Shown here one piece after another: positions 37,196-49,188 of a DNA stretch of 64,000 nucleotides. The notes under the pieces were generated by a model. The model was not told the DNA's origin, ran no database searches, and saw only the letters and a program-made list of their open reading frames with translations. Position 1 is the first letter of the stretch, and each line of letters begins with the position of its first letter. This DNA comes from Thermothielavioides terrestris NRRL 8126. Lineage: Eukaryota > Ascomycota > Sordariomycetes > Sordariales > Chaetomiaceae. Made by a program: the position numbers and the translations under genes. The stretch is taken from contig NC_016457.1 of the NCBI RefSeq assembly GCF_000226115.1, forward strand, positions 3,410,001 through 3,474,000. Direction: 5' to 3'.

Positions 37196-37413
37196 TGTTA
37201 GAACCTAGGCCTCAATACCGGGGGCTCGGCACCCACGGGCCGTACTGCCGTAATTAGGATCTACTAGAGCTATAGATCTAGATGCCTAGAGTAGCCCTCT
37301 CCTATATATACTTTGATCAATACAACGAACAACACTATCGTTGATCATTATGTCTATATATTAGGTACTTCGTAATAGCTTCATTGTCTCTATCTAGTGT
37401 AGTAGCTCTATCA
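37196..37413 (+). repeat. 5' LTR of the copia element
   Basis: This 218-bp LTR carries more C-to-T/G-to-A differences than the 3' LTR; a divergent relative is the solo LTR at 4658. Confidence 0.88.
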
Positions 37414-37499
37414 ATTAAGAGTCTTATTTACTTCGAAAACCTATTAAACAACACTATATAGCTCTATATACAACGATCAACAAAAATCCCTTAGCGATA

Positions 37500-40400
37500 C
37501 CCCTAAACAACTACTATATCTTCTAAGGCCGATATAAAAGTTGACATTATCTTGGCGAGCCCTAATAACTAGGTGCCCTAGTATCGCTAGTTTATCAACA
37601 AAGCTATGTACTACGAACTTATAGACTACTTCGAAGATAAGGAGAAGCGCCTTCGCCTTGCTTTAAAGAGCGTTGACGCCTACGATATAGCCTAGGAGTA
37701 TATTAATTAGAAGCTCTAAGCCTACCTTATTGAACTAAAGGATATTAAAGAGGCTAAAGCTCGCTATATAGCCTAGGAGGTATATAATACGCCTTACTAC
37801 GAACCTTACAACAAAGCCTACGATTGTACTCCTAGCGTAGAAGCTAGCGATCTAGGTGATTAACTGCCCTATAACAAGGACCGCCAAGACCGCTAATCGG
37901 TCACTACGCCTAGCTACTACGCTTATAATAACAACGACTACTCGGTCGATGAACGGCGCTATAGCTATAGACCTCTGCCTATAGTAGAGTCGCTCAATAT
38001 AACCAACTATAAGGTATATAGGGCCCTTAAGAAAGAGCTTAAGAGCAATATTACTATATTCGTCACTATAATTTATAAGGAGCGCGACAACTATAACTAG
38101 AAGTATAAGCTCCAATGCTACTGGCTTAATCAAATAGAGCACTTTATAACTACTATTGTGTCGGCGAACTACTGTACTATATACTTCTCGAAGGGCCGTT
38201 CTCTTCAAACGTAGTACTACAACTTTAAAAAGATTGTAAAACCTACTATAGAGACCGAACTCGAGCTCTAAACGCGTCTCCGAACCTACCTCGATATACT
38301 TAAGCACCTTAGGAACATATATATAAGAGCTACTAAGTTCGAGAGGTAGATCATTAAGTAGAAGAACCTAATAGATAAATCGACTATCTAAGGGCTTACT
38401 AAGGCTAAGGATCTAGGTATCTAGTTCATTGAACTAATATAGGCCCTTATAAACCTTATCCCAATGTTCGTCTTACACTATTAGACGAACTAGATAAATT
38501 GGATTAAGAGGCTTAGGTTTAGAGATATTGCTACAATAGTCTATAAAGGCGTTAAACCGTTCTTTAAAAAAGCTCCTAGTCGCGTTGGCAAAGGCTTCTT
38601 CGCAATGTACAGAGCCTATAAGAAAGAGAACAATACCATTGACCACTAAGAAGAATAGGGTGACTGTGCCTATTAGGGCTCTCGTAAGGAGGGAGCTAAA
38701 GGCGGAAGATTATAGGCTAAATGGAAGCTTAGTATAGCTCCTATACCTACTATTCCTATAGTATAGTCCCTGGATATACCTAGGTGCTATACTTATAACT
38801 ACTTCTATATTACTAAGCTATATTACTACCTATATCTAGAGAATATACTAGATAGCTAGGAAGCTAGACCTTACGTTAAGGTATATATAGAAGCGAATCT
38901 AAGGAGCGATTCCTCTCTATAAGCTAAAGCAAATAAGCTCTATATAAAGAGGTTTAGAACTATAATCAACTACGATTCTAAGAGCGATAGAGGCAATGAA
39001 TCATATTGACTAGCTGTAGTTTAGGCTTAGCTATCGAACTAGGCGGTATTATATCAATAGGTATAAAATATAGGTACTAAACACTAGGATCAAAACTATA
39101 CTAATTGGTATAATGCTAGCTAAGGCACTGAACACTATACTAATAGGCGCAATGCTAATTAGGCCGCCTAGGAGCCAAGCGTTGCTCCTAAATACTAGAG
39201 TATAAGGCGCGATACTATCGAGGCCGCCTAGGAGCTAAGTATAGCTCTAAATGGATTAAACAACAATACTGTACCTCTAAGTAGACTAAGCAATATCGCC
39301 TAGCTTAGCTATTAAATAACTTATAGATATATATAGTGAGCTATAGGCAAATGCTCAACGAGCTTTATAGTAATCTAAGTAATATACTAAGTAGGAGAAT
39401 TGTATCCTCTAATCAACTTAGTAATCTTAGATTTAAGGTCAACTATTTATATCGCTAACTACCTTAGTAGGTTTAAACGCCCTCTAAGGCTAATAGCGCC
39501 TAATAAGTACGTCTAGGTAGACAAGTACCTTGTTTAGATCGAGGGTTATAGTAAGATAGATATTAAACTATAGAACGACGAGGGTATCGCGATTATTACG
39601 CTATATAACATTATATATTGCCTAACGTTCGCCTATAACATCGTGTTGCTAGAATAACTTAACTAGCGAGGGATCTAGTAGGACAATAGCCTATAGAGCG
39701 TACTAAACTACCCTTTTAGGTAGTACGATTACTCCTCCTCGGATATACTACCAAGCTTTACTAACAATATATTCTCGAGTACGTACTAGAGGACTATACG
39801 CCTATAGCCTTTACAATCAAAATATAGAAGCTTAAACGTATTGTAAGATATATAGAGAGTGTAGTAGATGCTATAACGTAGTACCTACGCCTTAGCTATA
39901 TAGGCCCTAGAGTACTAAAATACTTCGTTAACTATTTAAAAGGAGGCTAAATCAAGGGCATCTCGACCATTGAGTATAACGGCTATAGCCTTAGCAAGGC
40001 AAAACGCTGCCCTAGCCAAATACTAAGGCCGTTCGACTTTAGCCTAGGCAATAGGATCGCCCTAGATCTATACCTCTATAAAGAAGGCCGATAGTACTTC
40101 AAATACCTGCTCCTAGCAACCGACCGTTATTTAGATCTTGTATAGGATTACTACCTATATAACTATAAGGCGGCTAGTATCTTAGCAACTATTAAATACT
40201 TTATATAGTTCCTTAGAATATAGTATAAACTATAGATCAAAGTTCTATAGTATAACAACGAGTTTACCTAAGTAAATATTATTATTAACTAAGCATATAA
40301 GTAAGGCATTAAGATAGAGCCCTCTACGCCTAATACCCTTGCTTAAAATAGCGGCGCTAAGCGTTTAAGGGGTATAATTAAGGAGAAGGCTAGAGCGATA

Positions 40401-43020
40401 GCCAATAGCGTAGGGTTGCTATAGCAACTATAGCTAGAGATCACTAGAATGGCAATGTATCTATATAATAGAACACTCTAGTTGACTATCGAATAGAGAA
40501 TACTACTAGAGCGTTTTTACAGCTCTTTAGCTACTAGAGACGGCCTTAACGTATTAAAGCACAAGCTACACTAAGGCTACCTAAAGGTCTATATTTATAA
40601 GGCATTTACAATAATAGATACTGTAAAGAAGAAGTAGAAACGCCTAGAGCAACTTCGACTAAGAGTATAGGTTAAGTATCTTATTAGATACAACTCCTTG
40701 AACATCTATTGTATCTAGAACCTATCTACCAACTAGGTAGTTTGTACCTATAATATTATCTTTAACAAGAGGCAAATGTTCTCTAGCGACAAGTATAAAA
40801 TCGCTTAGAGCCTTGCCTAGGTAGACCTTAAAGAGCTAAAGCACTAGCTTTAAGCTAGGTATATAGATAATACTAATTATAAGGGTAACAACGAACTATT
40901 GCCTATAGTAAAGGAAGAAGAAGCTAAAGAAGAGGAGCCTACTATAACAATAGGTACGTTATCAAAGATTAAATAAGCAAAAGTGATCACTACTACTAAG
41001 GAAGCTTTAGATACTATCGTAGTTAAGGGCAATACCTCTAGAACCTTCCCTAAGTTCCTATACCTAATACTACTACCAATACTACTAGCTATACTTATAG
41101 TAGTAGTATTTGTTGGCTTATTATTATCACTATTACTTTCCTTTAAATAGAGGGAGAGCGCCCCTAGCGCGCCTAGAATAGAGGCTAAACACTAGTTTAA
41201 ACTATAGTAAGTGGCCTTCTATATAGGAATACTAGGCCTAAAGGTAGAAGCTAGGCGCCTAATTAGGAAGATAACCTACCTAGTTGAATAGAAGGAAGAA
41301 GAAAGAAAGCTTACTTATAAGAAAGTCGCTTAGCTAAAGCAAGTAAATAAGCTAGGTACTATCTACTAGTTACAACTACTACTAGAGCCAAAATAGTATA
41401 TAGATCTTAAGGACTATCTACTAGGAGAGCTTTTCCTAGAGGCTAAACGTAATTACCTATATAGCTACGAGATTAAATAATCCTAGGAGGAGGTTAGCCA
41501 TTATAACGATTAAGTTAAAGGCAACTAGATCCTCAATAGTATATAGGTATATATCTATAAGCTTAATAAAACAAGGCACCTCGTCAAATGTAAGACAAGA
41601 CTCATTGTCTATAGCGATCAACAATAGAAGACCTTGGTGGAAAAGAACTATATAGCAACGCTAGCTATATAATCGTTTAGAATAGTCCTTACAACTATAG
41701 CGTAGTTCGACCTTAAATTAAAGTAGTTCAATATAGTCAATATATTTATAAATGTAGAGATCAACAAGGATGTCTTTATATAGATACCCTAGGGCTACTA
41801 TAAGCCTAAAACAGTATTAAAGCTAAAGAGGGCTCTATATAGCCTATAGTAGTCGCCTCTTCTCTAGCAAAGGGCACTGACAGCTATATTAGAGAACCTA
41901 GGTTTCCAAGCAGTGCCTTAGAAACCTTATATTATAACGAACAAAGGTATTATCACCTTCTTCTACATCGATAACATTGTCCTTATATACTATAAAAGAA
42001 ATTATAAGTATATAGAAGAACTGATCAATGGCCTAAGGGCTTGTTACAAACTTATAGGCGGCGATAACCTATACTAGTTCCTTAGAATAGAGGTCTACTA
42101 CGATTAAACAAAGCGCCTAGTATAGCTTAGCTAAACGGTATATATTGAGAAGATCTATTAGCTTATATAAGACTAGAAAAAAGAGAAAACACCTATAGAT
42201 ATAAAGAAACTACTCCTATACTTAGAGATTACAACTAGTAGTTCAATAGGCCTATATTAAAGGAAGATTAGCTCTATCCTATATATAGCTATTAATATAT
42301 AGCTAGATATCGCCTTTACAATGTTATAGCTTATATAGTTCAATTAGAATCCTAGACTAGAACACTATAAGGTAGCTAACAGAGTACTATATTACCTCTA
42401 TAAAATATAGTTCCTAGCTCTCCAACTAGGCAATAGCGATATCCTAATTGTAGCTAGCAATACTAGCTTTGCTAATAATAGCCTTGACTATAAGAGCTTA
42501 TAAGGTTATACTATTATATTGTTTAATAAGCTTATTGTATAGTACACTAGTAAATAAGATACTATTACTATATTAACTATAGAGGTAGAACTCCTTGCCT
42601 TAGCGTAGGTGGCTAAGGAAGGTATATTCCTATAGCGCCTATTGAAGGAGCTATCGATCGAACTAAACAACTACTACCTTTCTATTCAATATAATAATCG
42701 TTAGACGATTAGGCTAATTACAGCTAAAGTAGCTACTCTATAGACTAAGTTGCAATATATCGATATCTATAATCATTAGCTACGTTAAGAAGTATAGAAT
42801 AGGAGGATCAAAGTAGAATATATATCCTTTAAGGAAATACTAGTAGATAGCCTAACAAAGGCGCTAAGCCTAGAGCTTTATAAGCAGTTCGTTGCTATAT
42901 ATAACCTAATCAATATCAAGTACCTAATCGAACTATACGCTAACTAGGTATATAAGAAGGAATAACTAGTAAACAAGCCGGTAGCCGTAGCTAAGAAGAA
43001 GGTTCAGTTTACTATCTAAG
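37500..43020 (+). pseudogene. Copia gag-pol remnant
   Basis: Translation through stops shows gag from about 37,550 (INKAMYYELIDYFEDKEKR); an integrase core near 40,090-40,560 (KYLLLATDRYLDLVQDYY, then YNRT near 40,467); RT from about 41,480-42,120 with FFYIDNIVL at the active site (YVDD expected; GAT to AAT fits RIP); and RNase H near 42,230-42,900 with QYTSK, TEVELLAL-like and YIDIYN boxes plus VDSLTKALSLELYKQF. Domain order fits copia. Most stops are TAG or TAA. Confidence 0.85.
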
Positions 43021-43181
43021 TATATAGAATTGAGATAGGTAGGTACCTAGAAGGATCTAGGCGATAGGAAGACCTTAATACTATAGAACAACCGAATTAG
43101 GAAGATCAAGAGGATAGCAATAGCATTAAGATTGCCAAATACAGTAAATAGGCCAGAGCCATGGCTCGATCTAGGGGGGTG

Positions 43182-43399
43182 TGTTAGAACCTAGGCCTTA
43201 ATACCAGGGGCTCGGCACCCATAGGCCGTACTACCGTAATTAGGATCCACCAGAGCCACAGATCTAGATGCCTAGAGTAGCCCTCTCCTATACACACTTT
43301 GATCAATACAACGAACAACACTATCGTTGATCACCATCTCTATATATCAGGCACTTCGTGATAGCTTCATTGTCTCCATCCAGCGCAGTAGCTCTGTCA
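43182..43399 (+). repeat. 3' LTR of the copia element
   Basis: This 218-bp LTR is followed by AGAGG and the last 36 bases of the pogo element. It is GC-richer than its partner, which may reflect RIP fading toward unique DNA. Confidence 0.88.
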
Positions 43400-43829
43400 A
43401 GAGGGTTGCGAAAATCCCCACTTTTCCTTCAACCCTCGGGTATAGTCACATCGAACTTCTATCTACGCTGCTACGCGGTGTAGCTAGCTACCATTCGAGA
43501 AGCTGGACAAGGAATCCACGGGCCGGCGTCCTCGACCTCCGACCTCCGTCGAATGATACCCCATCTCGGTGCTCGCGATTCGGGCATTGGATGTCCCACT
43601 GAGCTTAACTCCGGCGTCGCCAACCCCACTGACGCTGGCAACTCAGTGGCTTCATTCTGATAGACATGCAGCGACCGGCTCACAGGAATTTGACCGATAG
43701 ACAAAGTACAAATTCCCCTCACCCTTTCTCCACTCCCCCGTGTTGTCTCACCACCGACTCTCAAACCTCCTTTCAAACCTCGAGAAGCAAGCACTCCAGA
43801 CAACGCCACAAACGTATCAAACGGCCAAC

Positions 43830-44636
43830 ATGTCCGCCGACACCCAACCCCGCCCCGAATGCTGCCTGCGCGCCTCCCTCTGGGAGGGCACGCCGACAGG
43901 CACCGAGACGAAGCTTGCGGACCTGCCCAACGCCACGTACCTCGCCAAGCCGCAGGCGTCCGACGCCTCGGCCCCGCGCGCGGCCGTGCTCATGGTGCAC
44001 GACGTCTTCGGCTGGACGTTCCGCAACAACCGGCTGCTCGCGGACGCGTACGCGCACGAGGCCGGCGCGGACGTCTACCTGCCCGACTTCTTCGGCGGCG
44101 AGGTCGTCCCGGCCGAGCCCCTGCTCGCCGGCCGCTGGGGCGATCTCGACCTGCCGAGCTTCATGAAGCGGCAGGCGCGCGACGTGCGCGAGCCCGAGAT
44201 CGTGGCTTACGCGCGGGCGCTGCGCGCCCGCTACGACCGCCTCGCCGCCATCGGCTTCTGCTACGGCGGCTGGGCCGTCTTCCGGCTCGCCGCGGACGAG
44301 TTCGTCGACCAGGCCACGGGCAAGCCGCTGGTGGACTGCATCAGCGCGGCGCACCCGAGCATGCTGGGCCACCCGGATATTGAGGGCGTCAGCACGAGCG
44401 TGGCGGTGCAGCTGCTTGCGCCGGAGCATGACCCCGTCTACCCGGTGGAGCTGAAGCAGTTTACCTTTACGACGCTGCTGAAGAAGAATGTGCCGTTCGA
44501 TTACCAGCATTTCCCGGGCGTCGAGCACGGGTGCTTGGTGCGCGGGGATGCGGAGAAGAAGGGCGAGAGGGCGGCCATGGTCAGAGGCAAGGACGCCGCC
44601 GTCGCGTGGTTCCGGCAGTGGCTGCATCAAGAGTAG
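43830..44636 (+). CDS. Dienelactone hydrolase family protein (268 aa)
   Basis: This alpha/beta-hydrolase resembles bacterial dienelactone hydrolase, which opens the lactone ring in chloro-aromatic degradation; fungal members have mostly unproven substrates. The nucleophile box GFCYGG puts Cys at residue 144, with probable Asp201 (in LLAPEHDPVYP) and His233 (in FPGVEHGC) completing the Cys-Asp-His triad. Length matches the family. The frame stays open upstream to 43740, but there is no in-frame ATG before 43830, and ACCAACATG-like context (GCCAACATG) supports this start. Single exon, cytosolic (no signal peptide). It is the first gene right of the transposon block, 388 bp from its edge. Confidence 0.9.
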   Translation: MSADTQPRPECCLRASLWEGTPTGTETKLADLPNATYLAKPQASDASAPRAAVLMVHDVFGWTFRNNRLLADAYAHEAGADVYLPDFFGGEVVPAEPLLAGRWGDLDLPSFMKRQARDVREPEIVAYARALRARYDRLAAIGFCYGGWAVFRLAADEFVDQATGKPLVDCISAAHPSMLGHPDIEGVSTSVAVQLLAPEHDPVYPVELKQFTFTTLLKKNVPFDYQHFPGVEHGCLVRGDAEKKGERAAMVRGKDAAVAWFRQWLHQE

Positions 44637-46212
44637 GGGGGTGCGGTCGATCGGATCGAAGGCATTGCCTCTTAGGGTTCAGCGTTCCTATACCACATGA
44701 TGAGTGCAAAAGAAAAATGCCACTCTTGTTCAGAGATGACTCTTGCTGCTCCCTAAAGATTCTTTGCTAGCCTACAAAAAAAAAAAAAAAAAAAAAAGGG
44801 GGCAAAAATGAGGAAAAGAAAAGATATCTCAGGCGTTAAGATACTCTTTTCTGCTGATGTGGATGGGTCGGCCCTGCCTGGACCCAACTGCCGCGACAGT
44901 TACTCCGCCTCGTGAGAACTCGCAGCCACACCAGTATATTCCCCATCCGCCCACTCGAGTCTCTTTGCCAAGTATTCGAAACGCCTGCTTTCGTCCATTT
45001 TACAGAAAATGGCGCTGGGCGTGTGGCGTCTTGGAAGCATTGACTGTTTGACTAGTTTTCGGCCGACCCAGATCGAGACTGTAGGCTCGCACGAGCTAGC
45101 AAGAACGGTTCCGGGCGATGGCTTGCCCCGACCCAGCGCGCTTCAGGAATGTACATTCATCAAGTGACACCTGAATGCATCCGTCCGTACAATCACAGTC
45201 GCCTCAGTCAACTTAAACCTGGAAGGAGCCTATTTTCGATGGCACCTGGCGACTCGCCGGTGGATATCAGTCCTGTGGTATTGGCTAGGTAACCTCAAAG
45301 GGACGGGCATAGGACCCCATGAGAGCAGCGGCGCAGAGTCAAGACCCTGGTGGATGAGGATAATCAATTTAAGCCGCTTGATGAGGAGCTCGCTGGTTCC
45401 GACAGCGGCCGGGAGACCGAACAGCTCCTGCACAGCCTCCTGCACAGCCTGGTCTTCGACCATGCTGTGTCGAGTCCTCGACACTCGTGCTCGGATTTGT
45501 TTCGACGCTGCAGGCCGGCACTCGCAGGTCGGGAGTGGGCTTGGCGAACCGCCAAAAGGCAGTGAGTGACGTCGAAATGCCACTTGACCAGGGCCACCTT
45601 CCATGCACGAACGCGGCGGACCAGCATGCTAGGTATGGAGTAAGGTTTATCAGAATCGCCGTTAGAAAGCGGCGATCTTGTGGAACCGATGACGTGCCCC
45701 ATGATATAGTGTAGGTTGCGAGCTAGCTTCGATAATGAAGCGGGACGTACATACCTCAAAGGCTCGAATTCTGACCTTGTTTATGCTGCGCTCGAGTCTA
45801 CCCATCTTCTTGGGAAGCCATTCTGCTTTATCCGGCGGACTAGGGGGGTTTTGTGATTTCCTTTACTGTGTCGTGCAAAGACGTGGGTTTAAGGTTGGCG
45901 GCGAAATCCGATGCCGTCATTGTCTTGGGGTTGAGGGTTGAAATTCAGGGGTCGCGGGGTCTTGGGTAGGCACCACCGTATTGTAATACAGCCCCTTTCG
46001 GCACATTGCAACAGACTCGCCAATGGCACTTCTTAGATACGCCCCGCTCAGTTTCTGGTTCACGAACCCGGTAACGTTAGTTAGCCAACCGCCTGCCGAG
46101 TTCTCGCTCAAGCTCCTCAAACTCGGGTCAGCTGAAACCTGACCAGCAAACAACCTTTGGCAATCGGCGCCTTTGGCAATCGGCGTGGGCAGACCGCCAT
46201 AGCCACAAGAAA
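44637..46212. other. Intergenic region, no supported gene
   Basis: It contains a 22-nt A run at about 44,777 (downstream of the hydrolase), then GC-rich DNA with only short overlapping frames on both strands. The last 200 bases are probably the mannosidase promoter. Confidence 0.5.
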
Positions 46213-48024
46213 ATGGCGCCGTTCGGCCGTAGGAGAACCTGGGCTATACTTTTCACTGGTGTGGTCCTCTTCTGTTTATATTCTTTCCCTAGACTCGATG
46301 CCGATGGCGCCAGCGCGCCGATGTGGCGTGCCGCAGACCGCCCGGCGCGCGACCGCGGGTCGGACCAGGAGGCCCAGCACACGCGATGGAGCCAGCTGCA
46401 ACCCCGCTACCCCGTCAAGGACATGAGAGCGCTCCCGACGGGGCAGCCCTTGGCCCTGCCCAAGGTCCAGAAGGACTTTGGTCCTGAGAGCGCCTCCGAC
46501 CGCGAGGTGCGGCTCAAGAGGCGAGAAGCCGTCAAGGCATCTTTCCAGCGCTGCTGGAGCTCGTACCGCAAGTACGCCTGGATGAGCGACGAGCTCAGGC
46601 CGGTGTCCGGGCGCAGAAACGACCCCTTCGGCGGCTGGGGCGCCACGCTGGTCGACAGCCTGGACACGCTGTGGATCATGGGCCTGAAGGAAGAATTCGA
46701 CGAGGCCGTCGCCGCCGCTTCGAAAATCAACTTCGAGAAGGTGTCCTCCCAGGAGATTAACGTCTTTGAGACCAACATCCGCTACCTGGGCGGCTTCCTC
46801 GCCGCCTATGACCTCAGCGGCGACAAGCGTCTCCTGGCCAAGGCCCGCGAGGTTGGCGAGATGCTCTACGTCGCCTTCGACACCCCCAACCGGATGCCCG
46901 TCACGCGATGGAATGCCTGGGCCGCTGGCTGGCGCAAGCCCCAGGTCGCCCATGAGCACACCCTCCTGGCTGAGATTGGGACCTTCTCGCTCGAGTTCAT
47001 CCGCTTGTCCATGTTGACGGGCGATCCGAAGTGGTACGACGCCGCGCAGCGTATCATCGAGCTGCTCCAGAAGCAGCAGCAGACCACGCGCCTGCCCGGC
47101 ATGTGGCCCATCATCGTCGACGCCCAGAAGGAGATCTTCGGCGACCACATCGACTACACGCTCGGCGCCATGGCCGACTCCCTGTACGAGTACCTGCCCA
47201 AGACGTACGCGCTCGTCGGCGGCCTGCTTCCCATGTACCGCGAGATGTACGAGGCGTCCATGGACACCGCCATCCGCTACAACCTCTTCCGGCCCATGCT
47301 GCCGGACGAAAAGGACGTGCTCGTCGCGGGCGTGACCATGTCGCGCCCGGAGAACGGCCAGAACGTGCAGCAGCTCCGGCCCGACGCCCAGCACCTGGTG
47401 TGCTTCGCAGGCGGCATGCTCGCCCTAGGCGGACGGCTCATCCAGAACGACACGCACGTCGAGAAGGGCGAGAAGCTGACCGACGGCTGCATCTGGACCT
47501 ACCAGGGCATGCCGCTCGGCATCATGCCGGAGTCGTTCCGCATGCTGCCGTGCGAGTCGGCCGACCACTGCCCGTGGGACGAGGACAAGTGGCGGCGGGC
47601 CGTGCTGGCCAAGGCCGGACGGGACGAGAAACTGGACGCGGAGCGGGCCGAGAAATTCGTGAAGGAAAAGCGGATCCCCAAGGGCTTCGTCTCCGTCGGC
47701 GACCCGCGCTACGTGCTGCGGCCCGAGGCCATCGAGAGCGTCTTCATCCTGTACCGCATCACCGGCCGCAAGGATCTGCCGGAGGCGGCCTGGAAGATGT
47801 GGGAGGCGATCGAGGAGAACACCAAGACGCCACTGGCCAACTCGGCGCTGGTCGACATCTCCGTCACGGACGAGAAGCCGGAGATGAGCGACTCCATGGA
47901 GAGCTTCTGGCTGGGCGAGACCCTCAAATATTTCTACTTGATGTTCAGCGAACCGGATCTGATCAGCCTGGATGAGTACGTCTTCAACACGGAGGCGCAT
48001 CCGCTGAAGAGGCTGCTTCCTTGA
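46213..48024 (+). CDS. Class I alpha-1,2-mannosidase, GH47 (603 aa)
   Basis: It trims alpha-1,2-linked mannose from N-glycans in the ER/Golgi. A type II membrane anchor spans about residues 10-27, followed by a stem and the (alpha/alpha)7 catalytic domain. Visible family motifs include DPFGGWGATLVDSLDTLW from residue 137, FETNIRYLGG (Glu186), LAEIGTFSLEF, DHIDYTLGAMADS, HLVCFAGGMLALG, PESFRMLPC, RPEAIESVFILYR, and NTEAHPLKR at 592-600, in which Thr593 is the expected Ca2+ ligand. Length is typical. There are no introns, and the coding region is GC-rich. The family assignment is secure; which fungal subtype (1A, 1B, 1C) is not. Confidence 0.95.
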   Translation: MAPFGRRRTWAILFTGVVLFCLYSFPRLDADGASAPMWRAADRPARDRGSDQEAQHTRWSQLQPRYPVKDMRALPTGQPLALPKVQKDFGPESASDREVRLKRREAVKASFQRCWSSYRKYAWMSDELRPVSGRRNDPFGGWGATLVDSLDTLWIMGLKEEFDEAVAAASKINFEKVSSQEINVFETNIRYLGGFLAAYDLSGDKRLLAKAREVGEMLYVAFDTPNRMPVTRWNAWAAGWRKPQVAHEHTLLAEIGTFSLEFIRLSMLTGDPKWYDAAQRIIELLQKQQQTTRLPGMWPIIVDAQKEIFGDHIDYTLGAMADSLYEYLPKTYALVGGLLPMYREMYEASMDTAIRYNLFRPMLPDEKDVLVAGVTMSRPENGQNVQQLRPDAQHLVCFAGGMLALGGRLIQNDTHVEKGEKLTDGCIWTYQGMPLGIMPESFRMLPCESADHCPWDEDKWRRAVLAKAGRDEKLDAERAEKFVKEKRIPKGFVSVGDPRYVLRPEAIESVFILYRITGRKDLPEAAWKMWEAIEENTKTPLANSALVDISVTDEKPEMSDSMESFWLGETLKYFYLMFSEPDLISLDEYVFNTEAHPLKRLLP

Positions 48025-49188
48025 CCGATAATTCGTTGCGAGTCGGATACTTTGGTTATTAGTCGCATGGTCTCGGCCGGCCGTGGCCATGGGGGAAGTC
48101 ACTTTCGCACATACAGTCGAAGATTAGGGACATACCTTGAGGTATTTTTGGATAGAGAGTTGGATGTAGAGTTGGGTTCTGTTTTCAATTGTTTTCAACG
48201 ATTGTGTTCTTTTCTATCACGACAGTCTGCAGTGTTGCCAGGGGCCGTGGGTAGCCGAAGAGAGAGGACCACTGACGGTGTCTTACGACCTGAGCACCTA
48301 ATGCCTGCTCGAGGTGTAATAAGAGGACAGCTTGGAGCTCTCAGTATCCCACGCGCTGGGCGGTCCCGCCAACGCAGATTCTCCCGCAGTGTCCCAGTTT
48401 TTCAAGGAGCCATTCTGCTCACGCGATCTTACCCAAAAATGGCACTGCAGTGTCATCACCCCTTTGGGATGTCTCGGCCTCTGCAGCTGCTGCTTGACCG
48501 TGGTCCTGGACTGAACCTGCCGTTTTTGATGTCTCGAAGGGGGCAAGGAGGAACTGCGCACCAGACTGAAGGTGGAGCATAAGAGGAAGAGCGTTTGAGC
48601 GACCGGAAAGGCAGTGATTTTGGTGTGTGTGCCTTCCTCGCCGGGCTGCTCAACGCAAGGCAGGTCACTTGCTTACTCTGCCGCTGCCAATTTGACCTTG
48701 GGCAACTACCTGTATGTAGCAGAGAGCAGTGTCGCCAGATGATGCTGCCAGTCCTGCCCCTTGAGGCCCGGGCAGAGGACACAGCTGGCTCTAGCATAGC
48801 AGACAATGGGCCGGCCTTCCACGTTTGCACTCAGTCCTGGTGAGACGGATGGGAAAGAACCTCCTGTTGCTCTGCACTCGTTGCCTCTTTTGCTCTTGTA
48901 GCTTGGTTGAGCGCGAGCGGGAATTCATCCTGCCTTCCTGCGCGCCCCTCGTCCTCGCCGTCACCGTCACCGTCAGCTCGGTCATGCTTGCTCCTGGACG
49001 GGAGGACCATTGCGAGAATGAAACCTCCATTTCTTGAGCTCCTCTGTCGCTGACCCATCGCCATACTGGATTGAGCTATCATCCGCCAAGCAGCCTTCCT
49101 CATTGTCTCACGTTAGCGAGAGAGCATCGTCTCCATCGTTCATGACACGCTGTACTTCATAGAAGCAGAGTCACGAGCACGCATCACC
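48025..49188. other. Intergenic region, no supported gene
   Basis: Several short open frames occur on both strands, none with family-like sequence or fungal splice structure. It presumably holds the mannosidase 3' UTR and the promoter of the next gene. Confidence 0.5.

Larger units (their letters stand above)
37196..43399 (+). mobile_element. Complete Ty1/copia retrotransposon, RIP-inactivated
   Basis: Two 218-bp LTRs (37196-37413 and 43182-43399) start TGTTAGAACC and end in TCA. The 5-bp target duplication AGAGG lies at 37191-37195 and 43400-43404, within the hairpin of the pogo right TIR. A purine tract (CTAGGGGGGTG) precedes the 3' LTR. The inner order gag, protease/integrase, RT, RNase H is that of Ty1/copia. 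Total 6.2 kb. Confidence 0.92.
34189..43440 (+). mobile_element. pogo/Fot1-type DNA transposon split by a copia element
   Basis: The outer ends are inverted repeats starting CCCGAGGGTT, with TA on both sides (34187-34188 and 43441-43442), the Tc1/mariner/pogo target duplication. Without the nested copia element (37196-43404 including its second target copy) its length is about 3.0 kb. The TIRs are about 142 bp (34189-34330 and about 37,085-37,195 plus 43,400-43,440), longer than the roughly 40-bp TIRs usual for Fot1, and each contains a CCTCTCTCCT...AGGAGAGAGG hairpin. The right TIR holds the copia insertion. The inner frame decodes as a pogo transposase. Confidence 0.85.

Noticed and set aside
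37852..38307. 151-codon minus-strand frame
   Set aside because: It is antisense to the copia gag region, which reads consistently on the plus strand.
43773..44630. 285-codon antisense frame over the dienelactone hydrolase gene
   Set aside because: It is the mirror of a GC-rich coding frame; the sense strand has a complete enzyme.
46276..47975. Long open frames opposite and overlapping the GH47 gene (e.g. 46276-47394 minus, 47031-47975 plus)
   Set aside because: They are shadows of a GC-rich coding region; composition is Arg/Gly/Pro/Ala-rich and no domain is visible.
48052..48582. 176-codon open frame after the mannosidase gene
   Set aside because: No ATG with good context, no domain, and several competing frames on both strands.
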